Source of the DNA: Opitutaceae bacterium
Lineage (GTDB): Bacteria; Verrucomicrobiota; Verrucomicrobiia; Opitutales; Opitutaceae
Direction: 5' to 3'
Assembly (NCBI GenBank): GCA_016711225.1
Contig: JADJTK010000015.1
Span: 89,602 to 153,601 of the forward strand
Length of the DNA stretch: 64,000 nt
Both the position numbers and the translations under genes were made by a program. The notes beneath the pieces were generated by a model that was not told where the DNA came from, searched no databases, and saw nothing but the letters and a program-made list of their open reading frames with translations. Below, in pieces: positions 17,670 to 26,997 of this stretch. Numbering within the stretch: the stretch's first letter is position 1; each line of letters begins with the position of its first letter.

Positions 17670-18341
17670 TCAATCCTCCGGGAACCGGTACGCCTCGATC
17701 CGCGCTCGCCACGCCCGCAACGCCTTTAGCGACGGAGGCAGCGTGTTCAGGCCACGGTAGGTCAGATTGCCGACGATGCCCAGCAGCGCGTAGTCGGCGT
17801 AGACCGGCGCTGCGCCGAGCAGAAAATCGCGATGCTGCAGCATCAGGTCGTACGCCCCGAGCAGCGCCTCGGCTTGCGCCCACAACTGGGCCGCCTGTTG
17901 CCTCCACGCCTCGATGCAGCCACGCCCGAACTTCCGCTCCTTGAATCGGAGCAAGAACATCCGTTCGCGCTCGGCGGTCACCGTGTCGAAAAAGAGTGGA
18001 TCGATCAGCCGAAAGGTCACGCCTTCGACCTCGTTCTCCAGATGGGACACGATGATCCGTTGCAGCCCTTCGACCTCGGCGGGAAACAGCCGCCCGCCCG
18101 CCCAGCGCCCGTCGACAAAGCGGGCCACATCGAGCGTGTCCGTCGCACTCTCGAACACCACTTCCTTCCCATCCACCAGCACCGGCACCTGATGATAGGC
18201 CCCCTGCGTGAGGCGGAAGATCGGAGTGCGATCGCCGTAGCTCACCTGCACCGTGCGAAACCTTACGCCCAGCGCCCGCAACGCCGCGGTGATCGGAATG
18301 CAGTAGGGACTATGCTCCAACTGATGGATAACGACGGCCAT
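17670..18341 (-). CDS. Glutathione S-transferase-like protein
   Basis: The 223-residue product begins MAVVIHQLEHSPYCIPITAA, a thioredoxin-like N-terminal domain with a CxxP-type active site, followed by QVPVLVDGKEVVFESATDT, the usual glutathione-binding strand-turn. The C-terminal part is helical (FGRGCIEAWRQQAAQLWAQ, APVYADYALLG). It sits between opposite end motifs at 17645-17660 and 18506-18525, so it may be carried within repeat boundaries. The ATG at 18341 is chosen; an upstream in-frame ATG at 18419 would add a non-homologous stretch. Confidence 0.78.
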   Translation of the reverse strand: MAVVIHQLEHSPYCIPITAALRALGVRFRTVQVSYGDRTPIFRLTQGAYHQVPVLVDGKEVVFESATDTLDVARFVDGRWAGGRLFPAEVEGLQRIIVSHLENEVEGVTFRLIDPLFFDTVTAERERMFLLRFKERKFGRGCIEAWRQQAAQLWAQAEALLGAYDLMLQHRDFLLGAAPVYADYALLGIVGNLTYRGLNTLPPSLKALRAWRARIEAYRFPED

Positions 18342-18505
18342 GGTGCGGCGAGCATGCTGAGATGGCCGCCGCCCGCAAGCCGGCGGGCTCCGCCCGGCGT
18401 ACGTAAGCGACGATGCCATGGCGTATCATGCCCGGCGCACTGCGGGCGGAACCGGCACCCGAAGGCAGAAGCGCCCAGTCCCGTGGCGAGGCGCAGCAGG
18501 GAGCT

Positions 18506-18830
18506 AAAAGGGACAGGTCTGAAATGGAGCGCGAGTGAACAACGCCACTGGTACTGGAACGACGACCTGAGTACGCCGGCCCCCGCGGTGATCTGCCCCT
18601 CGACCCTAGACCATCGACGAACTCTGACTCCAGCCTCCGCGCCGCAGCGGCACCACGCGCTCGCCGGTCCCCGAGCCGGGCCGCTCCGCCGGTCGGCGGT
18701 CCCCCGTCGGGGCCTCTCCCTACACCGGCCAACGTCCGCCCTCGTTCCGATTCCCGGCATCGGCACCGCCTCAGCTTCGCGGCCGTCGGGAGGCACCCGG
18801 CCATTGGCGCAGACGGGGAATTTCAGACCA
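18506..18830. repeat. Interspersed repeat element, copy 2
   Basis: Begins with the same AAAAGGGACAGGTCTGAAAT as copy 1 and aligns to GGGGAATTTCAGACCA at its end. After it comes a tail (about 18843-18930: CCTCTGTGACGG, CAGCCAGGTC, GCCCTGGCCTACAAC) that is shared with the tail of copy 3 and with 26040-26110. No coding function is seen. Confidence 0.8.
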
Positions 18831-18978
18831 GTGCCTATTTGCCGCCCTCTGTGCCCTCCTCCCCCTCCGTGTCCTCTGTGACGGGACTGGCTCCCGCCAG
18901 CCAGGTCGACGCCCTGGCCTACAACCAACAGAAGGGGGCTCCTATCAGACTGATCAGAATTGCGCTATTCCTCTATCC

Positions 18979-20208
18979 TCACGGCCCATCGCCCTGCCCC
19001 GAGGGAAAGAGCTGCGGGAAATAGGTATCGAGCACCTTGGCGGGCAGCGCGAGGGACACCGGCGTCTTGGGCGATTCGGAGGTGAGAAGGCCGGCGCCGA
19101 CGGCGAGAGCGAGGATGTCGCGCCCCGTGCGCTCGCTGGCGCCGACGATGCGGGCGGCTTCGCCGCGGGCGAATTGGCCCCGCAACAACGCTTCGCGCAA
19201 GAGCAGGAAAATCCGATCCGCCTCCTTGGCGACGGCCGGCTCGGCGATGTGAACGTAGTGCTCGATCCGTTGCTCCAGTCCGTCCAAGTCCAGCAGCCGC
19301 TCCATGAAGGCGATCTGGTCGACCATCGTGCGCAGCGTGAACGCACAGAAGTCCCACAGCGCCCGCTCGCTCAGATGCCCGCGTCCGTCGTCCGCGCTGG
19401 AGCTGCGGCGCTCTTGGTCGGCGTTGGCGAGCCGTGCGTAGTACTCGTCCCGGTTGCGCGCAAAACCACGCGACAACGACCACAGTCCGCCTCCATCGAT
19501 ACCGAGCTGGCGGATGACGACTTCGGAGAAGAGTCGGACAACGCGCCCGTTGCCATCGCGGAACGGATGGATCCACGCGAGGCGATGGTGGCTAGCCCCG
19601 ACGGCGATGATTCGCTGGATGCGGGAGAAGTCGGCGGATTCGTACCACCATTGAAAATGACTGAGGAGATCGGGTACGAGTTTGTGCGGTGGCCCAACAT
19701 GCGAGCCGACCTCGACATCGCGCTCACGCAGTTCCCCCGGAATCAGCGGTGTCTTCGCTCCCTTCGAGGTTGTCGCCACCCGCATCTCCTCCGGAAGCGC
19801 CACATAAAAACGCCGGTGCAGTTCGCGAATGGCCTCGGCCGAATGAGGAGACGCGGCCTGCGTCACCGCCCAGCGCTGCACCTCCAGATGCGCGAGCGCG
19901 AGCCGTTGCAGTTCCCGTTTCGCCGGCTCGGTAGCGAAGTGCTGGTTCACCGCCGCCTCAATGTCGCGCACTCGTGTCTGCTGTCCCTCGATGAGGTTGG
20001 AGTAGTAGCAGTGCATCCACCGCGTGAGCTCGACGAGCTGGGTGCGAAGCGGCTCCCGCACCTTGGAAGAAAGCCGCGCCGCCGACTCCAGAACCGTGCA
20101 CGCCAAGTCTTCCAGCGGCTGCAATCGCTGGGATGGAACAACCGGTTCAATGGCGGTTTTTGTGATCACTTCTGCCGGTTTTATTGCCGATCCTATTCCA
20201 CACGTCAA
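18979..20208 (-). CDS. Fic-domain protein (probable AMPylase) with N-terminal inhibitory helix
   Basis: The 409-residue protein has the Fic catalytic motif HPFRDGNGR at 214-222, which uses ATP or another nucleotide to modify hydroxyl side chains of target proteins. An N-terminal SNLIEG at 70-75 matches the inhibitory (S/T)xxxE(G/N) motif of class II Fic proteins, with E74 expected to block ATP gamma-phosphate. A C-terminal helix-turn-helix-like stretch (RGEAARIVGASERTGRDIL) follows. All key residues are present. No separate antitoxin is needed or visible. Target unknown. Confidence 0.88.
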   Translation of the reverse strand: MTCGIGSAIKPAEVITKTAIEPVVPSQRLQPLEDLACTVLESAARLSSKVREPLRTQLVELTRWMHCYYSNLIEGQQTRVRDIEAAVNQHFATEPAKRELQRLALAHLEVQRWAVTQAASPHSAEAIRELHRRFYVALPEEMRVATTSKGAKTPLIPGELRERDVEVGSHVGPPHKLVPDLLSHFQWWYESADFSRIQRIIAVGASHHRLAWIHPFRDGNGRVVRLFSEVVIRQLGIDGGGLWSLSRGFARNRDEYYARLANADQERRSSSADDGRGHLSERALWDFCAFTLRTMVDQIAFMERLLDLDGLEQRIEHYVHIAEPAVAKEADRIFLLLREALLRGQFARGEAARIVGASERTGRDILALAVGAGLLTSESPKTPVSLALPAKVLDTYFPQLFPSGQGDGP

Positions 20209-20378
20209 ACGCTGATTATTAACAGCTTTTGCTCATTAAAGTCGCTGCGTCTCGGCACAAACCGCCGATCTTTCTGCCGATCTCGTCGCTGGCGCCCGAA
20301 CGCTCAGCTCTTCGACCACTTCGCGGGCCCGTCGGAGGCGCTAATCCCGAGGGTTGGCTTGGGCCCTCGGCGTTCGGC

Positions 20379-22127
20379 TCAGCGCCGCAGCCAGAGGATG
20401 CGGCCGCTGTCGGCCTTCAGACCGGTGGTGTAGGTTTGGTCCCAAGGTCCAGCGGTGGTTGTGCCGTCGTCGGTGCCGAGGCCGAGGAAGAAGTCGCCAT
20501 TCACCTCCTCGAAGGAGCGCGCGAAGGTGGCAAGTTCGGGACTCGACCAGAGGAAAGTCCAGCCGGTGAGGTCGGCGGTGCTTTGCCAGATGCTGACGAC
20601 GAACTTTTCGTTGGTGCCCGCCGCCGTGGTCCGGCGGCTGGTGAGCAGATAGGCGGTGGTGCCTCGGGCGAGCAGATCCCACGGGGCCTCGTTGACGGGG
20701 GTGGTGCGGACGACGTCGTAGGCGCCCTGGGCCAGCGAGCGGGCGAGGTAGACGTCAGTGGTCCGGGTCTGGTGATCGCTGCTTTCGTATCCGGCGAGGT
20801 AGAGGGCGCGGGAGCCGATCATGACCGGGCGCACGATCTTGGCGCCGTAATTCTTGGCCTCGAAAAACGGACTCGGCCCCTGGATGCCGGGCATGAAGCG
20901 AGCCCAGAACTGGACCGAGAGATCATTGCGGCTGAAGAACCGCTGGGTGCCCGGATCATATTCGTCGATCCAGAGTGCATCCGCGGTGACGCAATAGAGT
21001 TTCCCCGCCACGGCAAAGAGCGCGGTACCGCGGAAGGAGTGGCCGGCGTTGGTCCAGGTCAGGCCGCCGTCCGCCGAGACGGCGTTGACATAGCCGGAGG
21101 TGATCAGTTTTCCGCCGAACCCGATGATGTCGTAGCAATGCACGCCCCAGCTGGTCCCCTCGTCGGCGTTGGTCGACTGGCTCTGTGTCCACACTTCACT
21201 TTCAGCAGTGCGTCTGTAAAGCGTCCGGATGGTCTGGTTGATGTTCGGATCGTGGCCGGGGATGTAGAGGGCGCCGTCGATCACCTTGATGACATCGATC
21301 TGCTCCTCGGGCAGTGTCGCCGAAGTGCCGTAACCGTCGTAGCGAAAGCCGGGAGTGCCGGGCTGGAGCGAGACGATCTTCATCGGGCCGGCGTTGGTGT
21401 CGGGGCTGTCCTGATTGTCGCTGTTGCCCTGGCCGATGTAGAGCCGGCCGGCGAAGTACGTCATGTCCCACGGATTGCGGGGGAACGCCCCTTTCTTCCC
21501 AGCCGAGTAGTCGGCGACGCCGAGGTCCACCAGGCAGGGCGGCGGCGGGGTGACCAGGAGGGCGACAATGGTATCCGCCGATAGGGAACCGTTGGTCACG
21601 CGGATGGTCGCGGTGGAGGTACCGGCGGTCGTCGGCGTTCCCGTGATGGTGCCTGTCGCCGGATCGAGCGAACATCCGTCGGGAAGTGAACCGGCCGTGA
21701 TCGCGAAGGAGATCGGAGAACGGGAGTCGGGGAAAGTCACCCCCGCCGCGAGCGGAACGATGGCCGTCCCGATGACAGGTGAGAAGAGCTGCGGATAAGC
21801 GAGGGTGAAGAAGCTTCGCTCCGCTGCGACCACGCGCCAGAACGTCCGGGGCTCCGTGGCGGCTCCTGGGGCGCGGACCTGCGGGCTCAGGGCCGCTCCG
21901 GTGCCCTTGTATTCGCCGGGGACCGGCGTCCAGGTGAGCAGGTCAGGGGAGCTCTCGATCCGGTAGAACTGGCCGCTGCGTCCCGTCCAGCGGAGGGCGA
22001 CTGCTCCCGCTGTGTTGACGATGGCAGTCGTGTCGGGCGCGATTGCGGCAGCGGCGGCGCGGAAAGCGACAGCGACAGCGATCAGACTGACGGTCAGATG
22101 GCGTGCGACGGCGTGGGGAATGGACAT
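20379..22127 (-). CDS. Secreted protein with putative Ig-like domain and beta-propeller-like region
   Basis: The ATG at 22127 gives 582 residues; the open frame extends further to 22469 but only through repeat DNA. A signal peptide (LTVSLIAVAVAFRAAAAA) leads to a short Verrucomicrobia-style segment (FYRIESSPDLLTWTPV), then an Ig-like domain (LPDGCSLDPATGTITGTPTT). The C-terminal ~380 residues have repeated strands with ADGGLTWTNAGHSF and similar blocks that suggest a sialidase-like or kelch-like propeller. No catalytic set could be assigned. Confidence 0.65.
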   Translation of the reverse strand: MSIPHAVARHLTVSLIAVAVAFRAAAAAIAPDTTAIVNTAGAVALRWTGRSGQFYRIESSPDLLTWTPVPGEYKGTGAALSPQVRAPGAATEPRTFWRVVAAERSFFTLAYPQLFSPVIGTAIVPLAAGVTFPDSRSPISFAITAGSLPDGCSLDPATGTITGTPTTAGTSTATIRVTNGSLSADTIVALLVTPPPPCLVDLGVADYSAGKKGAFPRNPWDMTYFAGRLYIGQGNSDNQDSPDTNAGPMKIVSLQPGTPGFRYDGYGTSATLPEEQIDVIKVIDGALYIPGHDPNINQTIRTLYRRTAESEVWTQSQSTNADEGTSWGVHCYDIIGFGGKLITSGYVNAVSADGGLTWTNAGHSFRGTALFAVAGKLYCVTADALWIDEYDPGTQRFFSRNDLSVQFWARFMPGIQGPSPFFEAKNYGAKIVRPVMIGSRALYLAGYESSDHQTRTTDVYLARSLAQGAYDVVRTTPVNEAPWDLLARGTTAYLLTSRRTTAAGTNEKFVVSIWQSTADLTGWTFLWSSPELATFARSFEEVNGDFFLGLGTDDGTTTAGPWDQTYTTGLKADSGRILWLRR

Positions 22128-22197
22128 GGCGTGGGGCGGGCTTGTGAGACGGTGTCCGATCCGTTGCACGGGGAAAGGCTGGAATCGTAAGGGGAGG

Positions 22198-22214
22198 ATT
22201 TCTGACCTGTCCCT
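22198..22214. repeat. Solo end motif of the interspersed repeat
   Basis: ATTTCTGACCTGTCCCT is the exact reverse complement of the core AGGGACAGGT-GAAAT end seen at 22378-22394, apart from one base. The pair brackets the truncated duplication at 22225-22376. Confidence 0.7.
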
Positions 22215-22224
22215 AGTGGCCCTT

Positions 22225-22367
22225 CGGGCGGGCTTGCCGAGGTGATACACCTCTGGCTCCCTAGTTTGATGAAGCTCGTATTGGTCCTCGGCGGAGTTGC
22301 CGTTGTCGTTGGCCTTCTCGTCGTTTACGCCCGGCTTAAGTCGCGCTCGGCTGACGCGGTCCCGTTG
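22225..22367. repeat. 143-bp direct repeat, copy 2
   Basis: Ungapped match to 14439-14581. It lies between inverted end motifs at 22198-22214 and 22378-22394, which suggests that the element captured or was formed around this fragment. Confidence 0.85.
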
Positions 22368-22376
22368 GATCGCTAG
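22269..22376 (+). pseudogene. Truncated copy of the gene at 14483
   Basis: The frame starts MKLVLVLGGVAVVVGLL and is nearly identical to the first 33 residues of the protein at 14483, then ends after PLDR with TAG at the repeat boundary. It keeps the membrane helix but loses the entire soluble domain. A 35-residue single-span peptide could be made, but a relic is more likely. Confidence 0.75.
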
Positions 22377-22833
22377 AAGGGACAGGTCTGAAATGGAGCG
22401 CGGGCGAGCACCCCCGCTGGTGTTGGAACACCGGCCTGAGTACGCCGGCCCCCGCGGTGAGCTGCCCATCGACCATGACCATGGACCGACGACAAATTCT
22501 GATTCCCGGCTCCGCCTCCCCTCCTCCGCGGTACCACGTGCTCGCCTGTCCCGGCTCCCGCCCGCTCCGCCGGTCGTCGGCCCCCCCGTCCTGGCCTTTC
22601 CCTACGTCGCCGTCGTTCCCTCGTTCCGACTCCCGGCATCGCCCCGTTGCTGGCCGCTCTGGGACTCCCGCCGAATGCCATCGGCGCAGAAGGGGAATCC
22701 GGAGCAGTCCCGATGGGCCACCCTCTGTACCCTCCGCCCCCTTCGTGTCCTCTGTGACGGTCCCGACTCTCTCCAGCCAGGTCAGCGCCCTGGCCTACAA
22801 CAGGATGCAACGGAGGATTCCTGACCGGTCCCA
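22375..22833. repeat. Interspersed repeat element, copy 3 with tail
   Basis: Begins AGAAGGGACAGGTCTGAAAT. The core to about 22712 matches copies 1 and 2, and the tail (22719-22820) matches 18843-18930. It ends with GATTCCTGACCGGTCCCA (22816-22833), a degenerate inverted form of the start. This copy best shows the whole element: about 459 bp with terminal inverted repeats and no gene. Confidence 0.75.
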
Positions 22834-22894
22834 GTCTTCTCTGTCTCGCCCTTGGGGAAGATGACATCGAACCCCGCCGCGATCCCGGCACGGC

Positions 22895-23776
22895 TCAACG
22901 CTTCGCATGCCGGTATTCAAGCGGCGTCTTGCCGTAGTGCCGCTTGAAGGCGGTGATGAAGGCGGGGACGGACAAGTAGCCCGTCTTGGAAGCGATGTCC
23001 TGCACCCGATCGGAGCTGTCCAGCAACAGCCGCGATGCCTCGCGCAGACGCAGCTCCCGCAGCAGGCGCCCCGGGGGTTTCTTCCATTTCTTGGCGAGCT
23101 GACGGGAGAAATGCGCGGGCGAGTAGCCGAGCTGCACGGCGAAACTCTTCACCGTGCGCGGAAGACCGGGCAGCAGCCGGAACGTCTGCTCGGGCAGTGT
23201 CACCACCTTTTGCAGCGACATCTTGTGGGTGTCCAGATGTCGGTGATAGGCACTCAGCCACAGGTAACACTGTTCCGACCAAAAGAACGGGGAGCGTGGC
23301 CGATTCGCCCGTACCAGTCGCACCAGTTCCTCCGCCCGTTTCACGGGCTCACTGGTGGGAGGCAGTTGGTGGGTGCGCCCGAAGCAGGCGACAATCTGGT
23401 CGAAATAGGCGATGACCGGTTCGCCGACGCAGAGCACCCACAGGAGCCCTCCGAGGACACCCAGACGGGTCTGGGCGGGCTGGTGGGTGGCGAGCACGGT
23501 GCCCCGGCCCATGCGTGGCAGTCGCCCGAGTCCCAAAGGCGGCCGCTGACCCATGCGCCAGATCCAGCGGGTCGTCGGGCGCTCGCGGAAGCTGCGGGCG
23601 GGTCGGTTGACGCTGCCGCAGCGGTGGGCGTTGGCCTCGCGGGCGTCGCGGTGCAACGCCTTCCTGGGGGGAGATTCGGGCTGGGGGAGATCGGCGGCTT
23701 GGGCGAGCGGGAGAGCATAGAATCGTAACAACGACAGGTTATCGAAATAGAGGAAGCGAGAACGTTTTGCTAGCAT
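22895..23776 (-). CDS. AraC-family transcriptional regulator
   Basis: The ATG at 23776 gives 293 residues. The C-terminal ~100 residues hold the two helix-turn-helix units of AraC/XylS proteins: LGYSPAHFSRQLAKKWKKPP and IASKTGYLSVPAFITAFKRH, with GKTPLEYRHAKR at the end. The N-terminal part is family-specific with no recognised ligand domain. It is divergent from a sugar kinase remnant and a GH5 remnant, so it probably controlled a carbohydrate-use operon. The open frame continues upstream to 24538 only as antisense of the kinase. Confidence 0.82.
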   Translation of the reverse strand: MLAKRSRFLYFDNLSLLRFYALPLAQAADLPQPESPPRKALHRDAREANAHRCGSVNRPARSFRERPTTRWIWRMGQRPPLGLGRLPRMGRGTVLATHQPAQTRLGVLGGLLWVLCVGEPVIAYFDQIVACFGRTHQLPPTSEPVKRAEELVRLVRANRPRSPFFWSEQCYLWLSAYHRHLDTHKMSLQKVVTLPEQTFRLLPGLPRTVKSFAVQLGYSPAHFSRQLAKKWKKPPGRLLRELRLREASRLLLDSSDRVQDIASKTGYLSVPAFITAFKRHYGKTPLEYRHAKR

Positions 23777-23917
23777 GGGAACGGGGAACTCCGGCGCTCT
23801 CCGGTAACAAAATTCCCCTGTGCCCTCTCCCTCCCCAAGCGAACGTCTCCTCTGGCATGACGGTCTGGTCGACCTCACGCTCGGGGCGTCGCCGCGGCTA
23901 CGGCGGAGATCGGGGGG

Positions 23918-24682
23918 GTGGGGCGGGGGCCGTGTTGGTCGTTGGGGGCCCGGGTGAAAATCTCCGGCCTTCCTCGGCACCGGCCGGCCGGCGTCACGAC
24001 CTTCCTGCAGTCGAAGGCCATCGACTGCTCCGCCTTCGACTACGACGACTCTTTCGAAGGGGTCCGCGACATGATCCTCGTCGGCGGCAAGACGCGAACC
24101 GTCTTCGGGCGTTTCGGGCACTATTTCGGGGCGGCCACCAAGCGCTGGTCGAAGCCCGCGACAACCGACATCGCCAGCGCCGACATCGTGGGGCTGGACC
24201 CGTACTTCGCGGACGAGTCGATCGAAGTCGCCCGCCTGAGCGTCGAGTTGGGAAAGCCCTACGTGACGATCGATTGCCCGGTGGAGAGCTTTCTGCACCG
24301 CCATTCCGCAGCCACCGTCGTATCGGCGGAGTACCTGCGCAACCAGTTCCCGGGACGAGACCCCCGGCAACTCCTGCGCGACTACGCCGACGCGGGGGGG
24401 GGCTCCCATCTTACCTTCGGCGCCGAGGAAATCCTCTTTGCCCGCAACGGAGGCGCGATCCAGAGCGTGCGCCCCCACCTGATCGTGCCGAAATGCACCC
24501 TCGGCGCCGGTGACACCTTCCGCGGCGGCGTGATGCACGCGGTATTCAGTGGCATGGCGGACGGGGATGTCGTCCGTTTCGCGGCCGCGACGGCAGCCTG
24601 TGTCTGCCTGCGCTTCCCGATGGCCTGCGACCCGCGCGGACTGGATGAGATCACCGCAATGGCCGCACGCATTGGCCGTTGA
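23918..24682 (+). pseudogene. PfkB-family sugar kinase, 5' end degraded
   Basis: The readable 254 residues include the catalytic-base motif CTLGAGDTFRGGVMHA near the C-terminus and the segments DIASADIVGLDPYFADES and PYVTIDCP. The usual N-terminal ~70 residues with the substrate-binding GG motif are missing. Upstream (23850-23960) the sequence drifts between frames across poly-G tracts. The protein would not be active without that part. An intact ancestor with start near 23820, broken by indels, is possible. It lies divergent to the AraC gene. Confidence 0.6.
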
Positions 24683-24700
24683 ACTTCCAGCAACAGAAGA

Positions 24701-25430
24701 ATGCTCATGAGAACCGCATTGCTACGAGTTGCCCGCCTCCCCCTTTTCCTCTTGGCCACGTGGATGGGCGGGGCTGGGCTGGAATGCTCGGCGGCAGAAA
24801 CGGATCCCGTCGCCGCCGACAAGGGACCGGGGCGCTACCCCAAGGGCTCGCCAGTCGATGTGCATGGAGCGCTGCAGGTGATCGATCGGCAACTGTGCGA
24901 CAGCAAGGGTCAGCCGGTGCTGCTTCGCGGCATCAGCTCGCACGACGGGCTGTTCCCGAGTTCACCTCGCGGGCCATCCGCACCCTGGCCGGCGATTGGC
25001 GCGTAACGGTGCTTCGCCCCGCGCTCTACGTCACCTCATTCTACGGCAACCGCAGCCTTGAGCAGCAGGTCGACCGCTATGTCGACGCCTGCGAGGAGAA
25101 CGGGATCTACTGTATCATCGACTGGCATTCTGTCACTTCATGCGGATCCCCTCGGTGGAGTTGCGGGGGAAGATCCCTTCGCCCTCCCGATCGGGCTCTT
25201 CTGTCCGAGTGGGGCCTCCTCAGGCGACGGGGCCCCCCCGCGGGACAAGCTGTGGCTCGATTTCCTCGAGGAACGGGATCAGCTGGTGCAACGGTCCCTG
25301 TCCGACGCCAACGGGCTCGGCCTCTTCAAGCCGGGCACCGGCAGCGGCGGCAACTGGAGGATTCCGCCTGACAGCGTCAGGCCAGCTCGTGAAGGCGCGA
25401 CTGACACGGGAACCGAAATGGCGCCCGTCG
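24701..25430 (+). pseudogene. GH5-type endoglucanase (cellulase) remnant with frameshifts and central deletion
   Basis: A signal peptide (RLPLFLLATWMGGAGLECSA) and the GH5 start QLCDSKGQPVLLRGISSHD are in one frame. After about 24955 the next frame continues with FTSRAIRTLAGDWRVTVLRP and GIYCIIDWH. The central ~100 residues with the acid/base NEP motif are absent. The nucleophile motif SEWG appears near 25205, followed in another frame by DKLWLDFLEERDQLVQRSLS and the C-terminal GTGSGGNW. The order matches GH5 throughout, so this is a decayed secreted cellulase. Confidence 0.7.
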
Positions 25431-26029
25431 CCACACTGAGGAGGCCCCCGTGCCATCAGAATCCCCCCACCCCCTGGCGCCCCGTTGTGTCGAAGTCTCG
25501 GCGCCGCCCCCCCACCGCAGCGTCCAAAAATCCCCGGGCCCACCCCAGCCCGTCCGCCATTTGTGCGAAACCGTGCCCCCCGGAGTCGCCAGTCGTACAC
25601 GGCGGCGGGCCCCGGGCGCAATTCACCAGCAGCGACCTGGGTCGTTCGGGCGATCGACGCAGGAGCGCCTGCGAAACGCCCTCGCCAAGGACGTGTTCAC
25701 CGCCTGGGAGCTCGCAATCACCCGCTTCGGCCAGATCGTCTCCGTGACTCTGTTCGCTTCGCAGCGGACGCTCGCAACCCTCAGGCAGTTCCCGCCGCAC
25801 GGCTGTGACGTCCGAAGGATTTCCCGACTGGAGGCCGTTCAGATCGTCGCCAGAAACCAGCGGTGGGATGGTGCTCCTCGTCGTTCTGGCCCGCACGTCC
25901 AAGGCTGCGCGCCCCCCTTCCAGGCACCGATCGTCAAATCGGCCGGGGGCTCCGCCGACGGCGGGCTCCGTTGCCTCGTCCGATGACGACGCGGGTCATC
26001 GGGCAAAGGGTCAATGAGCACAAGTCAAA
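25431..26029. other. Gene-free accessory stretch
   Basis: About 600 bp in which no frame has convincing protein features. Several frames are open, as expected at this GC content. A short stretch around 25640-25830 (reading RLRNALAKDVFTAWELAIT in one frame) looks somewhat protein-like but has no start, end or recognised match. It is likely decayed DNA between the GH5 relic and repeat tail. Confidence 0.5.
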
Positions 26030-26119
26030 GAGGCGCCAATCCCCTCCTGTGACGGTCGGCTTCGGGCGGTCGCGCCCTGGCCCACAACAAAAACCAACGG
26101 AGGGATTCTGACCTGTCCC
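26030..26119. repeat. Interspersed repeat, 3' tail only
   Basis: The stretch with CTCCTGTGACGG, GCCCTGGCCCACAAC and GGAGGGATTCTGACCTGTCC matches the end of copy 3 (22750-22833). The 5' two-thirds of the element is absent here. Confidence 0.6.
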
Positions 26120-26283
26120 GATTTGCCCGATCGCCCTGCCGTGGCTGCCAGCGGAACCGGCCCATTGTTTCGTCACGGACGCCGGACCGGCGCGGGTGGA
26201 GCCTCGTCATCGCAAAGTCCGCCTCAGCCCGCCCACCTCAGGCAACGCGGACGCCGCCCAAAGGTCGCCGTCCCGGCAGACCG

Positions 26284-26928
26284 TTACGCCGAATACACCT
26301 CGGGCAGGGCGGCGAGCGCATGCAGGCTATCGAGCAACGATTTCATACGCCCGATCAGCTTCTCGTCGGAAAACGACCCGCGCTCGGCATAGACGACTTC
26401 GCCTCCGTCGATCTTCAGATTGGCGGTGCCGAGGCTGAACGGCCAGTGGCGCAGCAACGGTTCGCGGATCTCGGGCAGCAACGCCGCCCGCAGAAAGTCC
26501 GGAGCATTGGTCTGCACGACGAACTTGTCGTCGAACGGCTGCACCCCGAGGCGGAGATCTTGCAGGCCGAACTTCTCGCCGAGCACGGTGAGGAAATTCT
26601 GCGCACCAAGGCGCAGCTGCAGGCCGTGCGGATTGGCGCAGCTCACCCCGACCGCACTCCACACCGTTCGGTTCTTGCCCGATCCGGTGGAGAACTGGAA
26701 GAACCGGACCTTCCGTCCACCCCGTGCGCCATCGACCGTGGGCATCGCCGGAAAGAGACCCAGCACCGGCGGCCGCTCGTGCAACTGCAGACCGAGATCA
26801 CTCGCGAGCCGGGTGAGATTCTCACGCGTCCGGCGCGCCGACCGAAGCCCAAGCACGACGATAAGAACCGGGATCCCGACCAACATCGCGAGCGCGGCGA
26901 ACGGCACAGCTGCCAGCAAGATTTCCAT
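26284..26928 (-). CDS. Membrane-anchored protein of unknown function
   Basis: From the ATG at 26928 the product has 214 residues: an N-terminal membrane helix (LLAAVPFAALAMLVGIPVL and following) and a soluble domain with VRFFQFSTGSGKNRTVW and APDFLRAALLPEIREPLL. The layout resembles uncharacterised one-helix proteins in which a soluble domain compares scalar values, but I cannot name a family. It is flanked by solo repeat end motifs on both sides (26104-26119 and 26998-27031). Confidence 0.6.
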   Translation of the reverse strand: MEILLAAVPFAALAMLVGIPVLIVVLGLRSARRTRENLTRLASDLGLQLHERPPVLGLFPAMPTVDGARGGRKVRFFQFSTGSGKNRTVWSAVGVSCANPHGLQLRLGAQNFLTVLGEKFGLQDLRLGVQPFDDKFVVQTNAPDFLRAALLPEIREPLLRHWPFSLGTANLKIDGGEVVYAERGSFSDEKLIGRMKSLLDSLHALAALPEVYSA

Positions 26929-26997
26929 GTCACCGACCCTGCACGACCCGACGCGGCAGTTCAAGTCTGGCGCGGGCCGGGCTCGCAGAGAGGACGG

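Noticed and set aside
20229..21584. A 451-codon plus-strand open frame opposite the secreted Ig/propeller protein
   Set aside because: The minus-strand protein has a signal peptide and an Ig-like domain; the plus-strand frame is a shadow.
23341..24538. Extension of the AraC-type regulator to an upstream start at 24538
   Set aside because: The added ~250 codons are antisense to the sugar kinase remnant. Homology-like sequence starts at the ATG at 23776.
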